Part shown: piece after piece, positions 32,790 through 44,153 of the stretch
How positions within the stretch are numbered: the first letter of the stretch is position 1
How the letters are laid out: each line of letters opens with the position of its first letter
NCBI GenBank assembly: GCA_011109175.1
Contig: RDEW01000021.1
Coordinates: 686,754-750,753 of the forward strand
From: Dicyema japonicum
Lineage: Eukaryota; Dicyemida; Rhombozoa; Dicyemidae
Length of the DNA: 64,000 bases
Reading direction: 5' to 3'
Program-made: the position numbers and the translations under genes
The notes under the pieces: model-generated
The model's database searches: none
Told to the model about the DNA's origin: nothing
Seen by the model: only the letters and a program-made list of their open reading frames with translations

Positions 32790-33500
32790 TATAATGATGG
32801 TCACTTAGTAATAAAGTTATACCATAATATATTTTATTATTAGTTTTGCTATTTGTCATTACATTGTCTATCTTTGAAATAAGTTATGCTATTATATTTA
32901 CAATTTTGGTACACTTTTGGATATTGGCTCTCATTATGCCTTCTTCATTAACTACTTTAATATTTAATATTACGGATGACATGGACTTTCGCCATTACTT
33001 TCGTTATTTTTACTACTTTGGATATTTAATATTTATTTATTCTGGTTTTAATTATATAGGATTGGAACAGTTAGACGTCTGATAAATTGGTCGGTCTGTG
33101 ATGTACCTCTATTTCACAAGTGTTTGCATCGTTTTATGGTGGATCAACTCCACTGTTTTCTTCCCTACTTTGGGGAAATTGGAAATCTGGTGGTTTGAAG
33201 CATCCGATACGTCGTGGTATTTTCTGGTCAAAAGTGTGGAATCAGGAAGCTGTTGTTAATAGGATTGGACTCCCTTTTTACTCAATTTTGGAGGAAGTTT
33301 TACATAATCATCCTTAAATATCATGCACAGTCCAATGGAGAATGGTGGACGATAGTCTTTGGTGTACAATGTTGACATTAGAGAACAAATCCATATTGGT
33401 TTTCAATGTTATTGTCATTTTTATCACTTTCAAAGACAATCACTCGTCTTTTGAAATTTTTATTGTCCATTTATGTGATTAGAAGATGACATTCTCTATT
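32790..33500. other. Downstream spacer with unassigned hydrophobic frame
   Basis: Plus 32846-33082 is open and hydrophobic with AT-driven composition (I, F, Y rich), probably fortuitous. About 33080-33320 holds open frames without recognised domains. Confidence 0.35.
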
Positions 33501-33559
33501 CTGCTGTAAGGTACAAATTATTACTTTTTTTTGTACTTATGGTGTTTAATTTGTAATTC

Positions 33560-33860
33560 CTATTGAAAATCCATCAACAACGATTTTCACTACAGACCGT
33601 CGTCAATTCAACTTGGAACCAACTTTATTTGTGAACAATGCTTTCTTTCCAGTGGTTAAAAACCCTAAAATACTTGGTGTATATTTGATACCTTCTTGTC
33701 ATTTTCAAAACATGTCTCATATGTATGCGAAAATTTTAATGAATACGGGCCATGGAGATTACGTCATTTGGCCATAATAAAGAAAACTTGACCATTATCT
33801 ATGGACAATTTATCATAACAACATGAACTATGTTGTCACTGCCTGGTCCCTGTTCATCAA
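33560..33860 (+). pseudogene. Non-LTR retrotransposon fragment, family A-like thumb
   Basis: Plus strand FTTDRRQFNLEPTLF, then FFPVVKNPKILGVYLIPSCH and FQNMSHMYAKI. This corresponds to the KILGVTFD...F..H segment after the YADD box in the 24.66-27.72 kb element. Confidence 0.55.
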
Positions 33861-33879
33861 TAACAAACTGGAGGCAGCA

Positions 33880-34665
33880 ACATCAATAATTTGCGCTATG
33901 CTGACAATACAACCATATTGGCTGAAACAGAGGATGGCCTCAGGGAGTTGATTAAAGATTCAGAGAAGAGAGCGCCGGTTTTGGTTTATTACGAAATGTC
34001 AAGAAGACCGAAATTATGACGACTGCTAATAATGGAACTAAAAATTGGGAATGAGAAAATAGAGTTGCGATAATGCTGTCTTTCTGGGATGTCTAATTAA
34101 TTGGAATGGTGACGGAGGCTTTGAAATCAAGAGGCGAAATGTCATGGGCCTTTTTGAGAATGAATAGAATTTGGGAAAGCAAAGATATTTTCTTAAGGAC
34201 CAAATGCAGACTGGTTAATGCAATCGTGTTCCCGGTTTTTCTATACGGCGCAGAATCATGGATACTGAAAAAGGCGGATAGACGAAAAATTGATGCTTTT
34301 GAACTTTAATGCTGGAGGAGGTTACTAAGAATCTCTTGGACTTTCAAAATAACAAACACCGATGTACTCAAACGGGTGGAGACGGACATTTCGCTAGAAG
34401 GAAGAATTGTAAAACACAGATTGGCGTTCTTTGGGCATGTTGTCCGCTCTGATTCACTGGAAAGAACCATTATGCTGAGCAATATTACTGGGAAGAGAAG
34501 ACCTGGTCGACCGAGGACTCGGTGGCTATCCACGGTAGAAGACGTCACGGGAATGCCTATACTCCAAATTGCGACGAATCTGGGAGAGTGGAGAAAATTG
34601 GCTCATGAGATCTCCAAGGGGCGGACACGACATAATTTGGATAACATAACATCAGTACATAATTA
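33880..34665 (+). pseudogene. Non-LTR retrotransposon fragment, RTE-like C-terminal half
   Basis: Plus strand NINNLRYADNTTILAETEDG (RT catalytic box YADN), stops, then MSWAFLRMNRIWESKD, FLYGAESWILKKADRRKIDA, a stop within CWRRLLRISW, then LKRVETDISLEGRIVKHRLA, FFGHVVRSDSLERTIML and KRRPGRPRTRWL. The FFGHV...GRPRTRW ending is typical of RTE-type elements. Several stops make it a pseudogene. Confidence 0.75.
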
Positions 34666-34669
34666 AACA

Positions 34670-35610
34670 AACGTCCTTTACTACGCCCATCATGTTTCTT
34701 GACGACCAGAAGACGAGTCACCTCTTCTAATGTCTGGGTCTACTTACTAGTTCTATTCATAACCAAATATACCTGTCGGATTTCTGGGAGTGTCCGTTCT
34801 TGGCTGTAACGTTTTTGTTAGCCACCTATTTTTTCACTTGAAAGTATGGGAAATAAATAAAGTTGTAATAAACATGTCTCAGGTGCCAGTGTGATGCAAT
34901 GAAGCATATCCAATCTACTGGAGAAATTTCCATAAGACTTGATGTTTTTCCCTGCCTCTAGATGAACTTGATGTTGTAAGGTATTTGCTTCTTTGACCGT
35001 GTGAACTGGATACAATTAGTTGTTAACTATTAACAGTGTATCGAGGGTTAATAAATGTATTAATTAATAACAATGTTGATGTGCTATATTACACCAACTA
35101 TGCGCTTCATGGTGGTTTTAGATCTTCATTTGAGTAGACATAAAAAACCCTTTGGAATAAACAAGCCAAAGATTAAAGAAAGGGAAATATAATTTAAAAC
35201 CTTAAGCTTCCAAGTTCAGTTTATTTAATGGGAAAATGTTATAAGATGTACTTTCAAACTAATCGAGATAATCCTAATACAATTTTCATACTAATTTAGG
35301 ATAGAACTGTACGAACATTACAGTGTTCCAAATATCACCTGAGTCCTGGCTTTTCTTCATCACCCCCTGCTTTGAGAATTCTCAAGTACTTGTATGTGTA
35401 GAAAAACTGTGTTTTACTCCGTTAACCTTCAATCCTTTCCTCAACGTCGTTTCAGACTTTCCGTATTAGTAGGGAACCGGAAATATTAAATTTTTTTAAA
35501 TAGCAAAAATAATTTTTTTTTATTTCGAATATAAAATTAAAAAAATAATAACTATAAAATTTTATTTATTATCTGCTGTAGTAGAAAAATACTTCCTCCA
35601 TAGAATGTCA
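34670..35610. other. Non-coding, AT-rich
   Basis: No convincing exon on either strand; low-complexity A/T stretch near 35480-35580. Confidence 0.45.
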
Positions 35611-35646
35611 CCGGTTGTTAAGGGAACCCGGTCAATAAAGGAACTT

Positions 35647-35906
35647 TGTAAAAAATTAATTTGGTATTTATATGATCATATAAAGGAAGTTTTCGACTGT
35701 TATTGTTCGAATCCACGTCTTCTCTCTAAAAAACAAATCCGTAACTACGATATCGTATTCGTTCCATTTTCTCCTCTGTAAAAAATTAATTTGGTATTTA
35801 TATGATCATATAAAGGAAGTTTTCGACTGTTATTGTTCGAATCCACGTCTTCTCTCTAAAAAACAAATCCGTAACTACGATATCTTATTCGTTCCATTTT
35901 CTCCGC
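35647..35906. repeat. Two-copy tandem duplication, period 130 bp
   Basis: From tgtaaaaaattaatttggta at 35647 the block repeats at 35777 with one or two differences; it lies just inside the left terminal repeat of the integrase-type transposon. Confidence 0.9.
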
Positions 35907-36134
35907 TGATTCATTAATGTTTTTCTAGCACATTCTCACAAGATTTTCTATATTCGCTGCCTTTTAACTCCAAAAATTCGGAAATGTCAGTTCCATCTTT
36001 TTCTTCATACCTTCTAATTCATCTTCATTTGGTTGTTTAAAATTAAAATTCATAAAAATTTCAAAATGTCTATGTTTTGTAGTGGAATGTGACGATCTAT
36101 TATAGTCATATGTAATTCGTTTAACAATTTTGCT

Positions 36135-36470
36135 GTTATTATTATTTATTAACCCCGGATACACCGAGAAAGAAGTTAAAGTAAACAACTAATTAAGTGT
36201 ATCCAGTTTCCACTTCTACAGAAACAGAGTCCATCCGGAATCAGCATAAAGGGTAAGACGTCCATTACATGCAGTTGTGGAAACCCCTCCAGTGGAATGG
36301 GGAAGAGCAAATAATCCTTTTTCATGCCAGCCTGGCACTGGGCGTCACCTAGACAGGTGGATCACATGACGCCACTCTATTAGGAAGAGAGGAGGAACAG
36401 ACAAGCAAGCAGAAAATTTAAACCAATTAACCACGCAGCACCACATGGCGCCACGCGGCAAATCAGTGAG
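36135..36470 (-). repeat. SINE-like dispersed repeat, family S, full-length copy
   Basis: Read on the minus strand it begins GCCGCGTGGCGCCATGTGG (an A-box-like segment TGGCGCCATGTGG) and contains GGCGTCATGTGATCCACC. It ends ttctcggtgtatccggggtt followed by a (TAA)n-type tail. Close copy at 53248-53570; partial copies at 31340-31570 and after the N at 36684; related end at 63.79 kb. Inserted in the integrase-type transposon. No protein is expected; minus-strand open frames here are incidental. Confidence 0.7.
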
Positions 36471-36684
36471 TCAATTTTTTTGCTGTAATTTCCGAAGGTC
36501 ACGTTCGACGCACTTGTGGATGATAGCCAATTTTTAATAGATTGATTATTCCTGAGAAATTTCAAATAATTAATTGTTACCGTTCTACTTGTCTCTGTAT
36601 TCAAGGTGCTCTAGGCCTTCCGTATATATGCCTGATATTGAAATAATCGCATAATTCGGACATAAAAAAATTGTTGAATTCTTN

Positions 36685-36985
36685 AGAGAGAGGAAGAACA
36701 GACAAGCAAGCAGAAAATTTAAGCCAATTACCACGCAGCACCACATGGCGCCACGCGGCAAATCAGTGAATCAATTCTTTTTTTGCTGTAATTGCCAAAG
36801 GTCCCGTTCGACGCACTTGTGGATGATAGCCAATTTTTGATAGATTTATTATACCTGAGAAATTTCAAATAATTAATTGTTACCGCTCTACCTGTCCCTG
36901 TATCCAAAGTGCTCTAGGCCTTCCACATATATGCCTGATATTGAAATAATCACATAATTCGGGCATAAAAAATTGTTGAATTCTT
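36685..36985. repeat. Duplicate of about 36390-36680 following the N at 36684
   Basis: The block after the N repeats the SINE end and transposon sequence before it with scattered differences. Confidence 0.88.
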
Positions 36986-37559
36986 TACCGTTGTCGGTTT
37001 GTAAAACAACTGGTGGGTCAATGATGTAAAAAAGTGTTTTTAAAGCGAGTAGATATTTCTTTTCCGGTCTTAGTGAACGTTTATTCAACCCCAGCATATT
37101 TTGAAAAAGAGTCAATTATCAAAAGAACCTAAAGCTAGAGAAGAAAAAACACATGACTTTGAATCATTCAAATCAGCGTATCGCCTAAAATCTATAAGAT
37201 CGGCTATGCAACGATCTCTTGGAGCACGTGCAACAATAGTCGTAATTAGTGGTTTTGTAGCCATTAAACGTTTAGACTAAAAATACAATAATTAATATAC
37301 TTACGAAACATACATTTTTTAGGATCTGCTCTACTTCCTCAGTCTTGATGCCATAAATGATATCTCCTATAATATCAAACATTCTGTCTCGTATAAAATA
37401 GTTTTGAAGGTGTTAATTCTAACAATTATGATTAATTAGCAAACTTCAATAATTGTTAGCTTTAATTCGGCTTCTTCAATGTAGAAAAATAGCAGACTAT
37501 TTTTTGATAAATAAAAGTTTTATCTGCAGTAAATTGAAAAAAAATCCGCATGTTGCCTG

Positions 37560-37807
37560 ATTAGAAATCTTTCTTTATTGTTACTGGCTTGTGGTAACAC
37601 ATCAGATTCTTTAAAAGATTTAATTTTTGATAACTCCTCTTTAGAAAGTGTCACAAAACGTATTTTACACGCTAGATTTAATTATTAGAAATCTTTCTTT
37701 ATTGTTACTGGCTTGTGGTAACACATCAGATTCTTTAAAAGATTTAATTTTTGATAACTCCTCCTTAGAAAGTGTCACAAAACGTATTTTACACGCTAGA
37801 TTTAATT
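37560..37807. repeat. Two-copy tandem duplication, period 124 bp
   Basis: Block starting attagaaatctttctttatt at 37560 is repeated at 37684 with about one difference. Confidence 0.9.
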
Positions 37808-38424
37808 AATTAATTTTTACACTTATATATTAAAATTTTAAATGTTTTTTGATTTTATAATGGAAATTAATATTTATTAATAATTTCAATTTAAAAATAT
37901 GTTCGGGGTTCCTTTATAAACCGGGTTCCCTTAACAATTGATGACGTAGAATAATCTACAGGTTCTGTTTTAAAATTAATTCTATCACTTAAATAATTAG
38001 CAGCAATAGTAAACTTTCAACATTGTCGAGCATAGTACGTTTTTTTCGCTAAAATAAATACTTAAGTGGCCAACTTATATTTCACACTAAATAGATGTTT
38101 TTTGAATCAAATTTCCTTTATAATCAATACTGTCTTATGGTAATCAATTATACAAAAATAAATTTACGACTAAGACGTTGCCTCCCTAATAGAGACATTA
38201 GTGGAAGAACTCCAGTATGAAATACATGTTTGAATAATGGAAATTATGACATAAAAATTAAAGGAAAATTAATTTTATTTTGAAAAAAACATCATTCCTA
38301 AGGTCATGCATAAACCATCCTGACTTAGTGGCTATTCCCTCTAAGGATGGCGAGCGAGACTCACTCAAATAGCCAGCAGGGCTCACGGAGATCTCCTGTG
38401 CGTGTAGAAATCGATTCTCTAGAC

Positions 38425-39494
38425 CAGTGGTTCCTAACCTGGGTTCCGCGAAATTTATTATAAATTATTTAATAATAGTGTTTAATTATTAAAATAAATT
38501 AATCATTCACGCATATATCTTGTTTCTGTTTTAGGTTAGTTAGTCAATTTTATAAGATTTTCAATGAGAAACAATAATTGAATAAGAGATTCAAAAATAT
38601 TGAATGCATCTACAAGGTGCAAGTCGGAAATGTCCAATTTTCCGAAATACAACAACTTAAAATTGATCAGAGCGATTATTTTAATAGGTGAGTTATCTTG
38701 TAGCACGCTTTGGATAGGCACATACAATTGTCGAAAATCTTATAAAGCCATGTTCAAAAAAGATCGTCGAGTGTATTTATGGCGAACAAATTTTGGCGGT
38801 CATCCGTAAATAAAAAAAACATTAAATGCTTTGCCGTTCTTCAAGAGTATCTTTAAGAATCAAAATGCGCATTGGATGATACAGTACTTCAGGACATCAA
38901 AGACCATTAGGTAATTTTGGATGATAACATTGCGGAATATTTTCCGGAAAATTTGATGACGATTGTGTTCAAAATCTATTCAAAGTTAAAGTAATACCAG
39001 AAATCTAACATCAATTGAATATGAAGATCTTATTGCTCAGACNACAGTACTTCAGGACATTAAAGATCTTTTGGTAATTTTGGATGATAACATTGCGAAA
39101 TATTTTCCGGAAAATTTGATGACGATTGTGTTCAAAATCAATTCAAAGTTAAAGTAATACCAGAAATCTAACATCAATTGAATATGAAGATCTTATTGCT
39201 CAGACATCAGAATCAACGTCAAATCAGATATATAAAATGAATCCCCTTTCTAATTTTTGGAGAGCATACATTCCAGCGACTTACTTATGTGAGTCGGGTT
39301 TTCAATATATATATACCAAAACTTCCGCTGATATGAGGATACAGTTGTCAATAATAACTCTTAACGTCACACAACTATGATAAAAAGTTATCTCAATGTT
39401 CACATTTTTTTGGTTATTACGATTATGTTTTACCGAAAATTCTAATAATTGAATTGTGAGGGTTCCGCGAGCACCATAAGGTTGGCAACCACTG
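38425..39494 (+). mobile_element. hAT transposon remnant with terminal inverted repeats and probable 8-bp target duplication
   Basis: The left end cagtggttcctaacctgggt and right end (complement cagtggttgccaacct) are hAT terminal repeats. They are flanked by ctctagac (38417-38424) and ctctaggt (39495-39502), an 8-bp target duplication with two changes. Interior plus strand has LDDNIAKYFPENLM and the conserved hAT dimerisation block PATYLCESGF near 39270, then TSADMRIQLSIITLNVT. Several frame changes are needed and most of the catalytic domain is missing. The single N at 39043 sits between two copies of about 160 bp (38880-39042 and 39044-39205). The family resembles the SCAND3/ZBED5-like hAT group. 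Confidence 0.85.
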
Positions 39495-39727
39495 CTCTAG
39501 GTCCCCCACCTTTTTGTTGCCGCTGACTGGTAAGCGTTAGACAATTCTATCCTGGTCGTAGACTGTTTGCTTGCAACTAACAAGGCATGCAGCCATGGTT
39601 GAGGAATCACACTCCTAATGACTACAAAACGTATGACTAATCTTATGACAAATCGTACTAACTGAGATAAGTAACTTTAAAAACTGCCCACATGTATGCC
39701 AACTGTATTTCTTGCACGATCCCTCTG

Positions 39728-40127
39728 ACATAAGGTATCTCCGTTGTGCTTTCTTACAGTTCTTCCTCCATACAATCACATAAGGTGTCTCCGTTGTGCT
39801 TTCTTACACTTCTTCCCCCATACTATCACATAAGACGTCTCCATGGTGCTTTCTTACAGTTCTTCCCCTATACTATCACATAAGGTGTCTCCGTTGTGCT
39901 TTCTTACACTTCTTCCCCCATACTATCACATAAGCCGTTTCCATGGTGCTTTCTTACAGTTCTTCCCCCATACTATCACATAAGGTGTCTCCGTGGTGCT
40001 TTCTTACACTTCTTCCCCTATACAATCACATAAGGTGTCTCCGTTATGCTTTCTTACACTTCTTCCCCCATACTATCACATAAGCCGTCTCCATGGTGCT
40101 TTCTTACATTTCTTCCCTTATACTGTT
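39728..40127. repeat. Minisatellite, 50-bp unit, 8 copies
   Basis: Eight head-to-tail units of exactly 50 bp starting at 39728, 39778 and so on. The core is acataaggtgtctccgttgt, then gctttcttacacttcttccc and ccatactatc. Units differ at a handful of positions (ccgttg or ccatgg, cactt or cagtt). Two variant types partly alternate, hinting at a higher-order 100-bp period. Confidence 0.95.
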
Positions 40128-41415
40128 ACGCGTGTTACGACAATGCTGTCCACATTGTTCTTATTATCAGACAGTAATTAATCAGGAATTAATGCGCATA
40201 ATTATGCCAAAGTAATTGTTGAGTGGGTTTGATTTAATAAACCACAATATTTTTAAACATAATGAACTCCTGGTCAACCACCTGTAAAGTCAAGTCCCTT
40301 CAATTTTGGGTTAGACGAGATTAGAACTCAGATTATACGTGCATCCGACACTTTCTTTGTTCAAAACATCGGGATTCCGATATTTTCCAATTCTGTCTCT
40401 TCGTACATGCTCACGAGAAGGAAGACAAGGGTTTTCAGCCGTCACGAACACAGGTAGACAGTTCGTGTAATAGAGGTACGTCACCACATAATGTCAATCA
40501 AAGTCCTTATCGATCACTTCAGCATAATCACAATGATTATAATTAATGTTGTTAAATGTCAATCAACCAGGACAAAACATGAGACTACAAGCTTTATTGA
40601 AAATTCAGCAGACTTTACAAGCACGTTTACCCCAAATTTACTTTTTGGGGGGATTTCCAAGGTAACCATGAAGAGTGGTCATGGGAATTTGTGTTTAACT
40701 AATCAACAAATCCTTTAAACAATCAATCTCATCATTCACTAGTTGTAAGGATTAGTGACTGATAAATGATCACCTTCAATGACCACCCAAAAAACCCTCA
40801 AAGCAGACTTACCAAAGTTTCTCAGATATTAAGGGGGATTGGGAGTTATCCATCTTGAGGAAATGAAAATTCTAAGCATACTAGAGCCAGGACAGCACTT
40901 AATCTTGTGATCAACTATGCTAAGTGATAAAGCCTATATTCGCTACCCTATAGCAGATCTCTTTAGCGACTCACAAGAGACTGAGTGGAAATTCAAGAAG
41001 TTTATCAACCCATAACAGTAAAGTAGTCATCGATGTCGTTTATTTGACTACTTTTATTCAGTTAGTAGTCCAGTAACGTGGTCAACCGCGTTTATGAATA
41101 CTTTTGGTTTCGCCTGTAACGTTCTACCTATTTCTTCCTAGAATGAACACATTGAGATCATAGACACCAGTAAACAGCAAAACACCCAGCCACCAATGTA
41201 CTTTTATTTATGGGAAAGAAAACCTCAAATTGAGGATAAAATTACTTGAAATTGAACCCTGCTATGGTTATGATAATTTATTATGTTACAGTTCCAAATA
41301 AAAGCAAATTAATGGTCGGAAACATCAAAGCAAACACATGAAAACAATTTTATAACCCATTTGGAGACAATCAAAATAAATTAATTTTATGAACACATAT
41401 ATTTGTAATATAATA
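40128..41415. other. Intergenic; contains family R repeat near 40.30-40.48 kb
   Basis: 40300-40480 carries the family R blocks (gtgcatccgacacttt ... aatagaggtacgtcaccac). The rest, including an open plus frame at 40491-40718, shows no recognisable protein. Confidence 0.45.
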
Positions 41416-41422
41416 AATATCC

Positions 41423-42472
41423 TCAGATATCCGAGTAAAGTAGTTGGATGGCTTTCACTGCTCCTTCCAGCATCATGATTCCCTTGACATCCTCAATCTC
41501 CATGTTTACGTAGTCTTTTATTTTCATACAGCACAGAGTGGGTCCATCGACCTTATTGGCGTACAATTTGTCCATTATTGACTGGGACAGGTTCATCTCC
41601 TTCAAGAACACAACGACGTCATTGGTCGACCAGGAACCAATGTGTTTTCTCCGATAGGCCACATCCCCGTTATATAAGGCCCTTGCTCCATTGGTCAGAC
41701 CAACCTTCTTCCCCATGGAATCCACCCTGACAGGGGGCACTGGATGAGACTCAGCGGGAGTTATATTGGAATTAGTGCTTTCAGAAGTCTTGATCCCATC
41801 CATATTAGCTGACCCAGAAGAACTCTTGTCATTGAACTGGTCAATTATATTCTGGAACTTTGAAATAAAATGGGAGACCAAACCTTGTTTATGGCATTAC
41901 TGTGATTATTCCTCATGTCCACAGCCGCGATGGCTGAGTCAGTGCGGATACTACTCTCAGTGGTGCTGTCAGAACTGCTATTCTTTATCATGGCTCGGTT
42001 GACAATATCTACATATGGTCATAAAGTCAATAATACTATCAGTTTTCTCAATAAAAGCAGAATAGCTCTTTGGGAGAGCAACGTTGGGTTTTCTATACGT
42101 CCTTGTCCCAAAATAGTTAGTATTTCTAAGAATAGTCTCAGAATTGGACTCTTTTTCATTGTTCTCTGCGAACATCTTTCTGATATCCTCAACATTCTGT
42201 AATATTAGCCCAAATGGTCTCACATTGATTGCACGGCGTTTAAGGCGGTATGAAACGTCTGCCGAGTCGATAGTCTTGCCATGATTCCACGTGGAAATGT
42301 TGGAATGTAGACTTTGTCCCCCTTTACTAGATTTCTTTTCACAACAGGATGATGCTAATCCAGTAACGTACAAAAACACACCTTTGCGAAACATGACTAC
42401 GGCGGTCGGTTGTCGGAACGAAATATAAACCGTTAAAATGCGTAAAATCGAATACGACGGCGCAAATATCAA
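41423..42472 (-). CDS. SAM-domain protein of unknown family
   Basis: Three minus-strand exons. Exon 1 from ATG 42470-42472 (or a second ATG near 42394, giving MFRKGVFLYVTG) runs to FIEKTDSIIDFMTI. An intron of about 35 nt leads to SSDSTTESSIRTDSAIAAVD then NNHSNAINK. A 26-nt intron leads to FQNIIDQFNDKSSSGSANMD. The C-terminal about 70 residues form a sterile alpha motif: IGSWSTNDVVVFLKEMNLSQ, IMDKLYANKVDGPTLC, IEDVKGIMMLEGAVKAIQLL; stop at 41423-41425. The middle is Ser/Thr rich and probably disordered. SAM domains mediate oligomerisation or scaffold binding; the partner cannot be told. The N-terminal 150 residues (DVSYRLKRRAINVRPFGLIL) match nothing I know. Confidence 0.78.
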
Positions 42473-42990
42473 TTATATTGACAGACGCAGTATCGACCCA
42501 ATTGCTAGACTTTTTTGTTTCTGTACTTTTTATTATTTCCTTAATTGGTTAACTTCAGAGATCCTTTTGAGATCATTTGTTGATGACAACCTGTCACCAT
42601 ATTAATCTTTAGTTGCTTAACTTCTTTACAGCGCCTCATATGTATTCACGTCACCAACTCCACATCCTTGTAAGGTTATCGAGAATAAATGACTCTATTA
42701 GCCATATTACACTGAAACGCCAATCAGTGACCACCTCAAGTAACGCACTGAGGATGTATTGACAGACAGGAAGTAAGCCTCAACTCAATAAAGGCACAAA
42801 CGTATGGAAAGGTTCCTTTCATTGAACTTGAAGGGTTAACAGATGGAAGAGACTACTCAACAAACATACAATAAAGCCTATACGCACGTAGCACTTGCAA
42901 CCCCCAGTAAGTAATAACCCCAACAACGAATAATACATAATCTTATTAACTGATTAATAAACATTCTAGACTGTTAATAAGGGGTAAAGT
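42473..42990. other. Spacer between SAM-domain gene promoter and PP1 3' end
   Basis: No exon seen. It presumably contains the SAM gene promoter and PP1 3' end. Confidence 0.4.
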
Positions 42991-42992
42991 TA

Positions 42993-44006
42993 TTATTTTA
43001 AAGGTGTAGCTGGTCTTCCTGCTAAAACACCATCATAGTGAAACTTCTTTTTATCACTAGGCTTCAGGATCTGGAAGGAACACATCAATGACTCATCCAC
43101 CGACATGAAAGCCCCCGAATTATCAAACTCCCCACAGTAGTTTGGAGCCGAAAACACCGTTACCAACTGCCTCTTTGCAAAGAATTCATATCCGTCTTCA
43201 ACAACCTGGTGAGCACGGCAAATTAGGTCAAACTCCGTCCATTCCAAAAATCCCTGGACAGTGTCCGCTCCAAACGTGTAGGAAACCCCCCGATCGTTTT
43301 CTGCCCAACCTTGAACTTCCTTTTCGGGATCAGACCATAACAAATCGCAGACAATCCCGTTGTCAGGAACATCATTCGGTCTCATTACGTTCCTGATTTG
43401 GTCAAGGTGCTTTAGGTCTGGACTCAGTCCTCCGTGACAACAGAAGATCTTGTCGTCAATAACAGCAGCCAATGGGAGACAGTTAAACACATCGTTGAAT
43501 GTCTTCCACATTTTCACGTTGAACCGTCGTTTACACTCGTCGTAGAACCCGTAAATTCGATTTATGCTTGTGCATTCGTGATTTCCTCGGAGAAGGAAAA
43601 AGTTTTCAGAGTATTTTATTTTATAGGCCAGGAGAAGGCAAATAGTCTCCAGTGACTGCTTCCCCCTATCAACGTAGTCCCCTAGAAAGAGGTAATTAAA
43701 GTTATCTGTCTTATTTAGGTCAAAAATGCGCAACAAATCCTGGAACTGTCCATGGATGTCACCTGGATTATCATAAAAGGGGTAAACCGCATATATTTAT
43801 GGGGGACTCCAGTTCTAGGAGACATGGTTGGGACATTATTATTTCGCGGGCTCTTGAGCAAATGATCCTAATCTCTGACTCTATTAGCTGATGTGAGGAC
43901 GGTTCAGAGCCCTTTCGTCCCACTATATTGGAATAAAGCTAATTTTGTTACTTTCTGTGAGCTTTTTGATAAAGGAATCTATATCTAGTATTTCTTGGTC
44001 ACTCAT
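42993..44006 (-). CDS. Serine/threonine protein phosphatase PP1 catalytic subunit
   Basis: Starts [18 protein letters not shown] (ATG 44004-44006). A 29-nt intron leads to [17 protein letters not shown] and [21 protein letters not shown] 25-nt intron (about 43763-43787) leads to [14 protein letters not shown] and on to the uninterrupted catalytic core: [86 protein letters not shown] and [20 protein letters not shown]. All metal ligands (GDIHG, GDYVDRG, GNHE and two later His) are present, and the tail GRPATPLK is PP1-like. About 310 residues, normal length. LDLD-like N-terminus and sequence favour PP1 over PP2A. It dephosphorylates many substrates with regulatory partners. It shares a 147-bp divergent intergenic region with uL10m. 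Confidence 0.95.
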
Positions 44007-44153
44007 TTTTCACACAAGAGTCGATATAACGAGAATAAATATTTTATTATTTAAATGAATTAATTAATTTCTTTATTAACATTTAATATTATTTTCCAAA
44101 TTATATTAATTTATTTGTATCTGTTAATTAAATCACGCTTAGTTTGCCTTCAC
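44007..44153. promoter_or_regulatory. Short divergent intergenic region between PP1 and uL10m
   Basis: Only 147 bp separate the two opposed start codons, so the region probably acts as a bidirectional promoter. It is A/T rich with runs such as attaattaatttctttatta; no specific element could be assigned. Confidence 0.45.

Larger units (their letters stand above)
35615..37937 (-). mobile_element. DNA transposon with retroviral-type integrase core (Ginger/KRBA2-like) and 30-bp terminal inverted repeats
   Basis: The ends 35615-35645 and 37907-37937 are inverted repeats starting TTGTTAAGGGAACCCGG and matching at about 28 of 30 positions. Minus-strand coding remnants read in order: KEELSKIKSFKESDVLPQA (37.6 kb), FDIIGDIIYGIKTEEVEQIL, RLMATKPLITTIVARAPRDR, CIADLIDFRRYAD (first Asp), VLLIIDSFSKYAG, DPPVVLQTDNGKEFNN (second Asp) and RALWIQGQVER (Glu). 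D, D and E with QTDNGKEF is the integrase-core pattern of Ginger-type transposons and KRBA2-like host genes. A family S SINE (36135-36470), duplications at 35647/35777 and 37560/37684 and the N at 36684 disrupt it. No clear 4-bp target duplication. Confidence 0.72.

Noticed and set aside
32846-33082. 78-codon hydrophobic frame after the ELAV-like gene
   Set aside because: Composition follows A/T richness, no family match, and it lies in the downstream region.
39728-40127. CRISPR-like array
   Set aside because: Units are contiguous 50-bp repeats without unique spacers, in a eukaryotic genome; it is a minisatellite.
43142-43655. Plus-strand frames of 73-84 codons
   Set aside because: Antisense to the PP1 catalytic core, which is unambiguous.
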